Shown piece by piece: positions 7,736 through 16,234 of a DNA stretch of 64,000 bases (positions within the stretch are counted from its first letter, which is position 1; each line of letters opens with the position of its first letter). The stretch comes from Stenotrophomonas sp. 278 (GTDB lineage: Bacteria > Pseudomonadota > Gammaproteobacteria > Xanthomonadales > Xanthomonadaceae): NCBI RefSeq assembly GCF_003935715.1, contig NZ_RHPP01000002.1:1-64000 (forward strand), given 5' to 3'. Both the position numbers and the translations under genes were made by a program. The notes beneath the pieces were generated by a model that saw only the letters and a list, made by a program, of their open reading frames with translations, did not search any database and was not told the DNA's origin.

Positions 7736-9661
7736 ATGACGTTGTCGCTGAGTTCGTCGCGCGCCGGTCGGTTGCGCGCTCCATTGGCCGCCGGTCTTGC
7801 GCTGGCGCTGCTGAGCCCGCTGGCTTGGGCACAGACCGCACCGGTCACGCCGATGACCCCGGACATGAACCCTGGCTACCAGACGGTGCGCCCGCAGGCA
7901 GACTACGTACGCCGGGTGGAAATGGTGCCGATGCGCGATGGGGTGAAGCTGTACACGGTGATCGTGTTCAAGAAGGGCACCCGTAACGGGCCGATCCTGC
8001 TCAGCCGCACGCCGTACAACGCGGCCAAGACCACCTCGCGCCTGCCCAGCCAGCATATCGACGACATCCTGCCGGTGATGGACACCGAGTTCGTCAACGA
8101 CGGCTACATCCGCGTCTACCAGGACGTGCGTGGCCGCAACGGCAGTGAAGGCGTCTACATTGCCAACCGGCCGATCAGTGGCCCGCTCAACGACACCGGC
8201 ATCGACCATGCCACCGACGCTTACGACACCATCGACTGGCTGGTGAAGAACGTGCCGGAAAGCAATGGCAAGGTCGGCATCACCGGCTCCAGCTACGTGG
8301 GTTTCACCGCACTGGTGGCCACCATCGACCCGCATCCGGCGCTGAAGGCCTCGGTTCCGCAGAGCCCGATGGTGGACGGCTGGCGCGGGGACGACTGGTT
8401 CCACAACGGCGCATTCCGGCAGATCGGCCTGGGCTATTTCACCGGGCAGATGACCAACGCCAATGACAACGGCCCGGTGCCCTCGGGCCCCGGCGATGAT
8501 TACCTGAAGTTCCTGCGCGCCGGCTCCACCGGCGATTACGCGCGGGCCTACGGGGTGGATGGCTTCCCGTTCTACCAGAAGCTGTCGCAGAACCCGGCCT
8601 ACACCACCTTCTGGTCCGAGCAGGCAGTGGACAAGTGGATGGCGGCACGTCCCTTGAAGGTGCCCACCATGCTGGTGGTGGGGCAGTGGGACCAGGAAGA
8701 CAGCTACGGTGCGCCGGCCGTGTACGAAGCACTGAAAGACAAGCCCGGTGCCAAGGACAAGCTGCACCTGGTGATCGGCCCGTGGCGACACTCGCAGGTG
8801 AACTACCAGGGCGACAGCCTGGGCGCGCTGAAGTACCCGGGCGACACCGCGCTGGAGTTCCGCACCCGCTACATGAAGCCGTTCCTGGACCACTACCTGA
8901 AGGGTGCACCGGATCCACACATTCCGCAGGCACTGACCTACCGCACCGGTACCAATCAGTGGGATGCTTCGCCGCGCTGGCCGATGGGTGCACCCACGCC
9001 GTTGTACCTGGGCCAGAAGTTCTCGCTGGGCTTTACTGCGCCGGCCGCGGAAGGCAACGACAGCTACATCTCCGATCCGGCCAAGCCCGTACCGTTCGTG
9101 CCACGCCCCATCCACGCCAACGACGCTGACGTGTGGAAGCCGTGGCTGGTGCACGACCAGCGTTTCGTGAGCGACCGCACTGACGTACTGGTGTACCAGA
9201 CGCCGCCGCTGGAGAAGGACGTGCACATCATGGGCGCGCCGCAGGTGGACCTGTTTGCGGCCACCAGCGGCACCGACAGCGATTGGGTGGTGAAGCTGGT
9301 GGATGTCTACCCGGACGGCGATACGTATACGCCGGACATGGCTGGCTATGAACTGCCGGTGGGCATCGAGATCTTCCGTGGCCGGTATGTGCACAGCCTG
9401 TCCCAGCCGCAGCCACTGCAGCCGGACAAGGTCGAGCGTTACCGGTTCGGGTTGCCGAACGTGAACCACACCTTCAAGGCCGGCCACCGGATCATGGTGC
9501 AGGTGCAGTCAACGCTGTTCCCGCTGTACGACCGCAACCCGCAGCACTATGTGCCGAACATCTTCGATGCCAAGGCCGGCGACTATGTAAAGGCGACCCA
9601 GCGCGTTTACTTCGGTGCGGATACGCCCAGCGCGATTGTGCTGCCGGTGGTCAAGGACTGA
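7736..9661 (+). CDS. CocE/NonD family hydrolase, alpha-amino-acid ester hydrolase-like (peptidase S15)
   Basis: This is a 641-aa secreted enzyme. The signal peptide (basic start, then LAAGLALALLSPLAWAQ) ends near residue 33. An alpha/beta hydrolase core follows: RDGVKLYTVIVFKKG, RVYQDVRGRNGSEG and GITGSSYVGFTAL, with the nucleophile Ser near 184 in the GxSYxG elbow. The C-terminal jelly-roll typical of X-Pro dipeptidyl peptidase and cocaine esterase is seen in LVYQTPPLEKDVHIMG and later FKAGHRIMVQVQS. Length and motifs match alpha-amino-acid ester hydrolases of Xanthomonas, which hydrolyse and form beta-lactam amino-acid esters and amides; the natural substrate is unknown. AACGAGG lies before the ATG. 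The 3' end overlaps the convergent MerC-like gene by 11 bases. Confidence 0.85.
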   Translation: MTLSLSSSRAGRLRAPLAAGLALALLSPLAWAQTAPVTPMTPDMNPGYQTVRPQADYVRRVEMVPMRDGVKLYTVIVFKKGTRNGPILLSRTPYNAAKTTSRLPSQHIDDILPVMDTEFVNDGYIRVYQDVRGRNGSEGVYIANRPISGPLNDTGIDHATDAYDTIDWLVKNVPESNGKVGITGSSYVGFTALVATIDPHPALKASVPQSPMVDGWRGDDWFHNGAFRQIGLGYFTGQMTNANDNGPVPSGPGDDYLKFLRAGSTGDYARAYGVDGFPFYQKLSQNPAYTTFWSEQAVDKWMAARPLKVPTMLVVGQWDQEDSYGAPAVYEALKDKPGAKDKLHLVIGPWRHSQVNYQGDSLGALKYPGDTALEFRTRYMKPFLDHYLKGAPDPHIPQALTYRTGTNQWDASPRWPMGAPTPLYLGQKFSLGFTAPAAEGNDSYISDPAKPVPFVPRPIHANDADVWKPWLVHDQRFVSDRTDVLVYQTPPLEKDVHIMGAPQVDLFAATSGTDSDWVVKLVDVYPDGDTYTPDMAGYELPVGIEIFRGRYVHSLSQPQPLQPDKVERYRFGLPNVNHTFKAGHRIMVQVQSTLFPLYDRNPQHYVPNIFDAKAGDYVKATQRVYFGADTPSAIVLPVVKD

Positions 9662-10157
9662 CCCCGGCGACGAAATCCACGCCACGCGCTTTACCCAGTG
9701 CGTGGCGATTGACCAGGTGGGCGGCGGCCAGCAGGCTGCCGCCGAGAATGGTGCACACGCTGTGCCAGACGATGGATTCCTTCAGAGGCAGGTACAGCGC
9801 CGAGGCGGTCAACAACACCGCTCCGAGGATGGCCAGCAGCACCGGTAACCCGTGGCGGTGACGGTGCCAGCCGGCCGCGGTGCTGGAAAGCGCCAGCGTC
9901 GACGCCAGCACGGCGAACGCCCATTCCCAGCGCGACAAGGTCAAGAGGGCCGTCATCAGGCCATGCGCCGGGTGCTGGAAGGAGCGCAGCGCCATCATCG
10001 CCGCGGGCACAAAGGCCAACAGCAGCGGCAGGGCGATGCAGTGAACGGTGCAGGCGAGTGAGACCGTAGCCCCGAGCAGGTCGAAACGTGAATGCCAGCT
10101 GCGTGGGGAGGGGGACAGCGGCAAGGTCCTTGCCGTGGGGGGAGTGATCTGTTCCAT
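9651..10157 (-). CDS. MerC-domain inner-membrane protein
   Basis: This 168-aa protein belongs to the MerC domain family. FDLLGATVSLACTVHCIALPLLLAF carries the CxxxHC-type Cys/His pair in the first membrane helix, and three further hydrophobic segments follow (about residues 75-95, 102-118 and 125-145). MerC itself moves mercuric ions, but many chromosomal relatives have no mercury genes nearby. Here the gene diverges from a DUF2796/ABC zinc-type cluster, and a Zur-box-like palindrome lies 2 bases upstream of its start. A role in zinc handling under zinc shortage is therefore the better inference. No ribosome site precedes the ATG, so the mRNA may be leaderless or the start may lie inside. It overlaps the convergent hydrolase gene by 11 bases. 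Confidence 0.75.
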   Translation of the reverse strand: MEQITPPTARTLPLSPSPRSWHSRFDLLGATVSLACTVHCIALPLLLAFVPAAMMALRSFQHPAHGLMTALLTLSRWEWAFAVLASTLALSSTAAGWHRHRHGLPVLLAILGAVLLTASALYLPLKESIVWHSVCTILGGSLLAAAHLVNRHALGKARGVDFVAGVSP

Positions 10158-10159
10158 AA

Positions 10160-10174
10160 TGTTATAGTGTATCA
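10160..10174. promoter_or_regulatory. Putative Zur box between MerC-like and zinc-uptake genes
   Basis: The 15-mer TGTTATAGTGTATCA matches the gammaproteobacterial Zur core TGTTATAWTATAACA at 12 of 15 positions. It sits in the 34-base gap between divergent genes, so a single bound repressor could shut both promoters. Confidence 0.6.
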
Positions 10175-10191
10175 GTATTGAGTGGTTCCCC

Positions 10192-10725
10192 ATGAAAAAC
10201 GCACTGTTGCTTTCCTTGATGCTTGTCGCGCCTGCCGCCATGGCCCACGACCATCGCCACCACGACGCCCATGTGCATGGCCAGGCCAATGTGGATCTGG
10301 CCGTGGACGGGCCGGTGCTGGAGCTGGCGCTCACTGCGCCGGGCATGGGTGTCCTGGATTTCGAACGTCCGCCCGCGAGCGAGGTTGAGGGCGCGGCGCT
10401 GGCCAAGGCCCTGCGCATCCTCAAGGCCGGCACCTGGGTTGCAACGCCGGCCGCTGCCGGCTGCCGGCGTGAGGAGGCGCAGGGTTCCGCGGAAGGCTTC
10501 AGCGCTGCTGCGCCGGCCTCGGCGGGCGGTGAACACCGCCATGCCGGGTTTACCGCTTCGGTGCGGCTGCGCTGCAGCCAACCCAGCGCGCTGCGCTGGG
10601 TGGACATCACCCTGCCGACGCAGTTTTCGGGACTGCATCAGGTAGTGGTGAACGCGCTTGGCCCGAACGGGCAGACACGCAGCGAGCTGACCGCCGCTCA
10701 GCAGCGGGTGGAGCTTTCCCGGTGA
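10192..10725 (+). CDS. zrgA: Periplasmic zinc-binding protein of DUF2796 (ZrgA) family
   Basis: This is a 177-aa exported protein. The signal peptide MKNALLLSLMLVAPAAMA is followed at once by the His-rich HDHRHHDAHVHGQ, and a second His patch (GGEHRHAG) lies mid-protein. DUF2796 proteins of this layout are Zur-controlled components of a zinc import system in Vibrio (ZrgA) and Pseudomonas (the PA4063 type). A probable role is to catch zinc in the periplasm and hand it to the ABC system encoded downstream. The following ABC ATPase start overlaps this stop (GTGA), which indicates translational coupling. The Zur-like site lies about 20 bases upstream of the start. Confidence 0.82.
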   Translation: MKNALLLSLMLVAPAAMAHDHRHHDAHVHGQANVDLAVDGPVLELALTAPGMGVLDFERPPASEVEGAALAKALRILKAGTWVATPAAAGCRREEAQGSAEGFSAAAPASAGGEHRHAGFTASVRLRCSQPSALRWVDITLPTQFSGLHQVVVNALGPNGQTRSELTAAQQRVELSR

Positions 10726-11417
10726 CAGCCACAGCGGTGATCAATCTGCAGGATGTGGCCTTCAGCTATGGCGGAAAAATGGTGCTGCAGTTGCCGGAAC
10801 TCACGGTAGCAGCGGGAAGCACCGTGCTGCTGCGCGGGGCCAGTGGTTCCGGCAAAAGCACGCTGCTGGGCCTGTTGTCCGGCGTCCTCCGCGCAGACAG
10901 CGGGGTTGTCGAGGTGGCCGGGCAGCGGTTGGATAGCCTGGGGGGTGCCGCGCGGGACCGTTTTCGCGCCGAGCATCTCGGCGTCATCTTCCAGCAGTTC
11001 AACCTGCTGCCGTTTCTGGATGTGGCCGACAACATCGTACTGGGACTGCGCTTCTCGCGTGCTCGTAGTGCACGGGTCGGACACGCGGTACTGGGGGAGG
11101 TGCGCCGTCTGATGGCGGCGCTGCAGCTGGATCCGAGCCTCATCCATCGACGTGCCGGCAGCTTGAGCGTGGGCCAGCAGCAGCGCGTGGCTGCCGCCCG
11201 CGCCCTGATCGGCCACCCCGAACTGCTGCTGGCCGACGAGCCCACTTCGGCGCTGGATCGCAGCGCTGCAACCGCATTTCTGCAGTTGATGTTCGAGCAA
11301 TGTCGTGCGGCCGGCACCACCGCCGTGGTAGTCAGCCACGACGACACGCTGGACGCCCTGTTTGACCGCGTGGTCGTGCTGGAGCAGGTGAACCGCGCGG
11401 AGGCTGGCCATGTTTAA
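10722..11417 (+). CDS. ABC transporter ATP-binding protein (zinc-responsive cluster)
   Basis: This is a 231-aa ATPase of the LolD/MacB type. It has Walker A GASGSGKST near residue 40, a Q-loop (VIFQQFNLLPFLDV), the signature LSVGQQQRVA and Walker B LLLADEPTSALD, followed by the H-loop His in VVVSHDDT. The GTG start at 10722 overlaps the stop of the DUF2796 gene, and its end overlaps the permease start by 8 bases, so the two products are surely made together. In Pseudomonas the same order (DUF2796, ATPase, permease, DUF3299 lipoprotein) is induced by zinc starvation. MacB-type ATPases usually power extraction or trans-envelope work rather than classical import, so the mechanism is open. Confidence 0.88.
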   Translation: MTATAVINLQDVAFSYGGKMVLQLPELTVAAGSTVLLRGASGSGKSTLLGLLSGVLRADSGVVEVAGQRLDSLGGAARDRFRAEHLGVIFQQFNLLPFLDVADNIVLGLRFSRARSARVGHAVLGEVRRLMAALQLDPSLIHRRAGSLSVGQQQRVAAARALIGHPELLLADEPTSALDRSAATAFLQLMFEQCRAAGTTAVVVSHDDTLDALFDRVVVLEQVNRAEAGHV

Positions 11418-12663
11418 GTTGGCCTGGGCCAGCCTGCGCAGCCGCGCACTGAGCGTGAGCCTGACCGTGCTGGTGATCATGCTCAGCGTGGTGCTGCTGC
11501 TGGGTGTGGAGCGGGTGCGCACGCAGGCGCACGAAGGCTTCGCCAGCACCGTGTCGGGAACCGATCTGATCGTGGGGGCACGCTCGGGACCGGTGAATCT
11601 GCTGCTGTACTCGGTGTTCCACATTGGCGACCCGACCAACAATGTGTCGTGGCAGACCTATGAAGAGCTGACCGGATTGCCGCATGTGAAGTGGGCGGTG
11701 CCGCTGTCGCTGGGCGACTCCTACCGGGGTTACCGGGTGGTGGGGACCACGCCGGACTACTTCGCACATTATCGTTACGGCGCCGGGCATGCGCTGGCGT
11801 TCGCCGAAGGCCAGCCATTCGATGATCTCTACGATGCGGTGGTGGGTGCCGAGGTGGCGCAGGCGTTGAAGCTGAAGCCAGGCGACCCGATCGTTCTGGC
11901 CCATGGCACGGGTGCCATCACGCTGGCCAAGCATAGTGACAAACCCTTCCGTATCCGCGGCATCCTGCAGCGCACCGGCACCCCGGTGGATTCTTCGGTG
12001 CTGGTGTCGCTGGCGGCCATCGAAGCCATCCACGTGGATTGGCGCACGGGTGTGCAGTTGCCGGGCCAGCACGTCAGTGCCGAAGACGCGCGCCATCTGG
12101 ACCTCACCCCGACCAGCATCACCGCGTTCATGCTGGGCCTCGACTCTCGCATTGCCACCTTCTCGGTGCAGCGACGCATCAATGAGTACCCGGACGAAGC
12201 GATGATGGCCATCCTGCCCGGCGTCACCCTGCAGCAGTTGTGGCAGTCGCTGGGCACGGCGGAAAAGGCGCTGCAGCTGATCAGTGGCATGGTGGTACTG
12301 CTTGGCATGGTGTCGCTGGTGGCGCTGCTGGTGTCCACCCTGCAGGAGCGCCGTCGTGAAATGGCCGTGCTGCGGGCCACCGGCGCGCAGCCGCGCTACA
12401 TCGCCGGGCTGCTGGTGGTCGAGGCGGTGGCAACCAGTGCCATGGCCTGCGCGATGGGTCTGGGCGCGCTGGTGCTGGCCAGCCTGCTCGGTCGCAGCGG
12501 GGCGCTGGCGAACTTCGGACTTTCGATCACACATATCTGGCCGGATGCCCGCGAGCTGCTGTGGGTCGGTGCGATCCTGGTCATCAGTGCAGTGGCCGGT
12601 CTGGTGCCCGCAGCACTTGCGTACCGGCGCACATTGTCCGATGGCCTGGCACCGGGAGCATGA
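11410..12663 (+). CDS. ABC transporter permease, FtsX/MacB-like
   Basis: This 417-aa protein has the MacB/FtsX layout. One membrane helix lies at the N-terminus (ALSVSLTVLVIMLSVVLLL), followed by a large periplasmic domain (about residues 40-280). Three helices sit at the C-terminus: LQLISGMVVLLGMVSLVALL, then ATSAMACAMGLGALVLASLL, then LLWVGAILVISAVAGLVPA. The segment ERRREMAVLRATGAQPRYI is the characteristic coupling region of this family. It is encoded directly after its ATPase with an 8-base overlap and before a DUF3299 lipoprotein with an ATGA overlap. It probably forms a trans-envelope machine with the lipoproteins and the DUF2796 protein in zinc acquisition; the role is inferred from the conserved gene set. 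Confidence 0.88.
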   Translation: MFKLAWASLRSRALSVSLTVLVIMLSVVLLLGVERVRTQAHEGFASTVSGTDLIVGARSGPVNLLLYSVFHIGDPTNNVSWQTYEELTGLPHVKWAVPLSLGDSYRGYRVVGTTPDYFAHYRYGAGHALAFAEGQPFDDLYDAVVGAEVAQALKLKPGDPIVLAHGTGAITLAKHSDKPFRIRGILQRTGTPVDSSVLVSLAAIEAIHVDWRTGVQLPGQHVSAEDARHLDLTPTSITAFMLGLDSRIATFSVQRRINEYPDEAMMAILPGVTLQQLWQSLGTAEKALQLISGMVVLLGMVSLVALLVSTLQERRREMAVLRATGAQPRYIAGLLVVEAVATSAMACAMGLGALVLASLLGRSGALANFGLSITHIWPDARELLWVGAILVISAVAGLVPAALAYRRTLSDGLAPGA

Positions 12664-13214
12664 ACATGCGATCACTTTTTGCGTTCGTGGCCGTATTGGC
12701 GTTATGCGCCTGCCAAGGCAAGGATGTGCCGGATGCCAGTGCGGTCGCCCAACCGGGCGCGGTGGCGCAAGCGGACGCGGCGGAGGTCGAGCGTGAGCTG
12801 GACTGGTTGGAGATGATGCCGAAGGCCGAACTGGACGCGATGGAGAAGGGCGAATCGCCTGAAGTGACGCATGACGGCGATCAGGCCATGGCGCAGTTCG
12901 GTACGTACAACACGGTGTCCAAGGTGTTGGGACATCCCATCCGCCTGCCGGGCTATGTGGTGCCGCTGACCACCGCGCAGGACGGGCGCCTGAGCGAGTT
13001 CCTGTTCGTACCGTATTACGGTGCCTGCATCCACGTCCCGCCACCCCCGCCGAACCAGATCGTGCATGTAACCTTGAGCGAACCCGTTGCGATGCCGGAT
13101 ATCTACGCGCCGTTCTTCCTGGCTGGCACACTGACCGCGCAGCGGCAGCAGAGTGACCTGGCCGGATCGGCGTACACCATGGGCGATGCAGTATTGAGGC
13201 CGTATGAACCGTAG
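12660..13214 (+). CDS. DUF3299 family lipoprotein (first of a tandem pair)
   Basis: This is a 184-aa protein with the ATG at 12660 overlapping the permease stop as ATGA. An ATG two codons later (12666) is an alternative start. The signal sequence SLFAFVAVLALCAC ends in a Cys that could be lipidated, though LCAC is not an ideal lipobox. The family core is LPGYVVPL followed by FLFVPYYGACIHVPPPPPNQ, the DUF3299 hallmark. Such proteins occur beside Zur-regulated ABC systems; their biochemical role is not established. A second copy follows with an 11-base overlap. Confidence 0.82.
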   Translation: MNMRSLFAFVAVLALCACQGKDVPDASAVAQPGAVAQADAAEVERELDWLEMMPKAELDAMEKGESPEVTHDGDQAMAQFGTYNTVSKVLGHPIRLPGYVVPLTTAQDGRLSEFLFVPYYGACIHVPPPPPNQIVHVTLSEPVAMPDIYAPFFLAGTLTAQRQQSDLAGSAYTMGDAVLRPYEP

Positions 13215-13848
13215 TTCTGTTGTTCTTGCGGTCTGCAGCGTGTGGGCGCTGGCGGCCTGCACGCCAACGTCAACGCCGGAGGCGGCAGCGGTGGTGCATG
13301 CAGCACCGGATTCTGTACCGGCTGCGTCTTCCGCACCTGTCGATGCCGGGCCCATTACCCGCTGGTCGGTGCTGATGCCGGAGGACCGGAGCTTCCAGCG
13401 GCCACCGCCTCAGATCGGGTTTCCGCGGGGGAATGGCATGCAGGGGGTCGGTGGCTTGATCGATGACAGCGGTGCAGGCACCTTGCCGATCCAGCCCATC
13501 GATCACTCCAGCCCGCAACGGGCCAAGCAATTCGGCTCGTCAGAAGTGGTGGACGGCATGGACGGACGTACCGTTGATCTGGATGGCTTCATCGTGCCGC
13601 TGGGCACCGATGACGCCGGACAAGTCAACGAGGCGTTGTTCGTGCCGTTCTATGGCGCGTGCATCCACGTGCCGCCGCCGCCCCCGAACCGGATCATCCA
13701 TGTATCGCTGCGTGCGCCACTGGCAATGGGGGATCTGTCGGACCCGTACCGGCTGCACGGCACCCTGCGGGTGAAGCGTTTTGACGCGGATATCGCCAGT
13801 GCATCCTATGACGCCGCCGATGCGACATTGACGCCGGTAAGCGGATGA
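13204..13848 (+). CDS. DUF3299 family lipoprotein (second of a tandem pair)
   Basis: This 214-aa protein is paralogous to its upstream neighbour. The lipobox LAAC (Cys near residue 19) is clear, followed by a low-complexity Thr/Pro/Ala linker. The domain contains VDLDGFIVPLG and FVPFYGACIHVPPPPPNR, matching the first copy almost residue for residue over the hallmark, while the N-terminal part is unrelated and longer. It is the last gene of the five-gene cluster. About 230 bases without a clear gene follow before the S9 peptidase. Confidence 0.82.
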   Translation: MNRSSVVLAVCSVWALAACTPTSTPEAAAVVHAAPDSVPAASSAPVDAGPITRWSVLMPEDRSFQRPPPQIGFPRGNGMQGVGGLIDDSGAGTLPIQPIDHSSPQRAKQFGSSEVVDGMDGRTVDLDGFIVPLGTDDAGQVNEALFVPFYGACIHVPPPPPNRIIHVSLRAPLAMGDLSDPYRLHGTLRVKRFDADIASASYDAADATLTPVSG

Positions 13849-14076
13849 CCCGGTTCGCATGGATCGTGGCAGTGGCCGCCGCGCGGCGGAGCCGGAGGTG
13901 ATCAAGGCCGTTGCGGCACTGCCGGAGGCCTGTCGCTGATTGATACGTGACTTCGTGCCTATTGTTGGTTGCGGTCATGGCGGTCACACTCGATAAAGCG
14001 CGTGCTTCGCTGCTGTGCATGTCGGGCCGCGCCCGTATCGGTTGAATCCCCAGCGTCGCATCCAAAGGAGCAGGTC

Positions 14077-16164
14077 ATGCGCACTACGTTGTTGGTTTCT
14101 GCTGTTCATCTTGCCCTTGCCGGCTGCAAGCCGGCTCCTGAATCCACCCCCAGCGACGGCTCTGCCGCGACTCCCGCCGCCACCGCAGCACCCGCCGAAC
14201 CGGAACTTATTCCGCGTGACGCGCTGTTCGGAAACCCGGAGCGCGTTTCGGTGCAGCTCAGCCCGGACGGCCAGTTCATCAGCTGGATCGCGCCGGTGAA
14301 CGGTGTGCTGAATGTCTGGGTTGCCCCGGCCAACGACATCAACGCGGCCAAAGCGGTGACCAAGGACGCCTCGCGCGGCATCCGCAATCACTTCTGGAGC
14401 TATCGTCCCGGCACCCTGGTGTATCTGCGCGACACTGGCGGCGATGAGGACTTCCACGCATTCGCCGTGGACGTGAACAGCGGTGCGGAAAAGGATCTTT
14501 CGCCGTTTCCGAAGACCCGCGCCGAAGTGGTGGGGTTGAGCCATCTGAAGCCGGACGCCGTGCTGGTGTCGATGAACGACCGCGACCCGAAGTGGCACGA
14601 CCTCTACAGCGTCGACCTGGGCACCGGCAAGCGCACGGAGGTGGTGAAGAACACCCATGACCTGTCCAGCTACGTGGCCGATGCCAATTACCAGGTGCGC
14701 TATGCGACGCGTTCGCGCGATGACGGTGGTAGCGACATCCTGAAGCCGGATGGCAAGGGCGGCTGGAGCAAGATTGACGAGATCCCGTTTGAAGACGGCC
14801 TGACCACCGGGCCGGCGGGGATGACCACCGACGGCAGCACGTTGTATCTGTTCGACTCACGCAATCGTGATACCTCGGCCCTGTTTGCCATGGATACCAC
14901 CAGCGGCCAACGCACGCTGGTGGCCGAAGATGCCCGCGCCGACGTCAGCGAAAGCCTCTCAGACCCCAGCACCGGCAAGGTGCAGGCGGTGGCGGTGGAT
15001 TACCTGCGTGAGGAGTGGAAGCCGCTGGATGATGGGATCGCGGCCGATCTGAAGAAGCTGAAGGAGATCGGGCCGGGCGACATCTCGGTCAACTCCCGGA
15101 CGCTGGACGACAAGACCTGGATCGTGGCGTACTCGGCCGCCGAGCAGCCGGTGCTGTACTACCGCTATGACCGTGCGGACGGCGGCAAGCTGACCAAGCT
15201 GTTCGGCGCGCGCCCCGCGCTGGAGGGCAAGCCGCTGGTGAAACAGTGGCCGCAGGAGATCAAGGCGCGTGACGGCCTGAATCTGGTGAGCTATCTGACG
15301 CTGCCGAAGGTGGCCGACGCCAATGCCGACGGCAAGGCCGACAAGCCGGTGCCGCTGGTGTTGTTCGTGCACGGCGGCCCCTGGGCCCGCGACAGCTATG
15401 GATACAGCGGGTACAGCCAGTGGCTCGCCAACCGCGGCTACGCTGTGCTGCAGGTGAACTACCGTGGCTCGACCGGGTTCGGCAAGTCGTTTACCAACGC
15501 CGGCAATGGCGAATGGGCCGGCAAAATGCACGATGACCTGCTGGATGCCGTGCAGTGGGCGGTGGACAACAAGGTCACCACCAAGGACCAGGTGGCGATC
15601 TTCGGCGGCAGCTACGGCGGTTATGCCACGCTCGTGGGCCTGACCTTCACCCCGGACACCTTCAAGTGCGGTGTCGATCTTGTGGGGCCGTCCAACCTCA
15701 ATACGCTGCTGTCGACGATTCCGCCTTACTGGGCGTCGTTCTACGAACAGTTCGCCAAACGCGTAGGTGACCCACGCACGCCGGAGGGCAAAAAGCTGCT
15801 GGATGAGCGCTCCCCGCTCAGCCATGTGGACAAGATCAACAAGCCGCTGCTGATCGGGCAGGGGGCCAACGACCCACGTGTGAAGCAGCCGGAGAGCGAC
15901 CAGATCGTCAAGGCGATGCAGGAGAAGGGCATTCCGGTGACTTACGCGTTGTTCCCGGACGAAGGCCATGGCTTCGCCCGTCCAGAAAACAACAAGGCCT
16001 TCAATGCGGTCACCGAAGGGTTCCTGGCGCAGTGCCTGGGCGGCCGGGCCGAACCAATCGGCGGTGACTTCACCGGCTCCAGCATTTCCGTGCCGACCGG
16101 CGCGGAGGGCGTCCCTGGCCTGGCCGAGGCGCTGAAGGGCCATACCGCGAATGTGAAGAAGTAG
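14077..16164 (+). CDS. S9-family prolyl-oligopeptidase-like peptidase, lipoprotein
   Basis: This 695-aa protein starts at the ATG at 14077, with AAAGGAG 7 bases upstream. The signal ends in the lipobox LALAGC (Cys17), followed by an Ala/Pro-rich linker. Residues about 50-400 form a beta-propeller-like N-terminal domain (VSVQLSPDGQFISWI). The C-terminal alpha/beta hydrolase has VHGGPWARDSYGY, the nucleophile elbow GGSYGGYAT (Ser near 511), Asp in GQGANDPRV (near 598) and His in DEGHGFARP (near 630), a complete triad. This is the acylaminoacyl/dipeptidyl peptidase type (S9C). It is probably held at the outer membrane and degrades peptides in the periplasm. A strong terminator lies directly after it. 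Confidence 0.92.
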   Translation: MRTTLLVSAVHLALAGCKPAPESTPSDGSAATPAATAAPAEPELIPRDALFGNPERVSVQLSPDGQFISWIAPVNGVLNVWVAPANDINAAKAVTKDASRGIRNHFWSYRPGTLVYLRDTGGDEDFHAFAVDVNSGAEKDLSPFPKTRAEVVGLSHLKPDAVLVSMNDRDPKWHDLYSVDLGTGKRTEVVKNTHDLSSYVADANYQVRYATRSRDDGGSDILKPDGKGGWSKIDEIPFEDGLTTGPAGMTTDGSTLYLFDSRNRDTSALFAMDTTSGQRTLVAEDARADVSESLSDPSTGKVQAVAVDYLREEWKPLDDGIAADLKKLKEIGPGDISVNSRTLDDKTWIVAYSAAEQPVLYYRYDRADGGKLTKLFGARPALEGKPLVKQWPQEIKARDGLNLVSYLTLPKVADANADGKADKPVPLVLFVHGGPWARDSYGYSGYSQWLANRGYAVLQVNYRGSTGFGKSFTNAGNGEWAGKMHDDLLDAVQWAVDNKVTTKDQVAIFGGSYGGYATLVGLTFTPDTFKCGVDLVGPSNLNTLLSTIPPYWASFYEQFAKRVGDPRTPEGKKLLDERSPLSHVDKINKPLLIGQGANDPRVKQPESDQIVKAMQEKGIPVTYALFPDEGHGFARPENNKAFNAVTEGFLAQCLGGRAEPIGGDFTGSSISVPTGAEGVPGLAEALKGHTANVKK

Positions 16165-16180
16165 GCAGTGCGTTCTGACG

Positions 16181-16216
16181 GGGCGCGACCGCAACGTCGC
16201 GCCCGGTTTCTTTTCA
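16181..16216 (+). terminator. Rho-independent terminator after the S9 peptidase
   Basis: A 9-bp perfect stem GGGCGCGAC / GTCGCGCCC (16181-16189 and 16196-16204) with a CGCAAC loop is followed by a T-rich tract (GGTTTCTTTTC). Confidence 0.85.
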
Positions 16217-16234
16217 CTTCTGGAGTGCACCCAC

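Noticed and set aside
7616-9487. N-terminal extension of the histidine kinase frame to 1182 aa
   Set aside because: The extra 620 residues are antisense to the well-supported CocE-type hydrolase gene, show no domain and have the composition of a high-GC shadow frame. The kinase proper begins at MPRALLPV.
9651-10157. A mercury resistance operon
   Set aside because: Only a MerC-like protein is present; merA, merT, merP and merR are absent, and the context is zinc-related.
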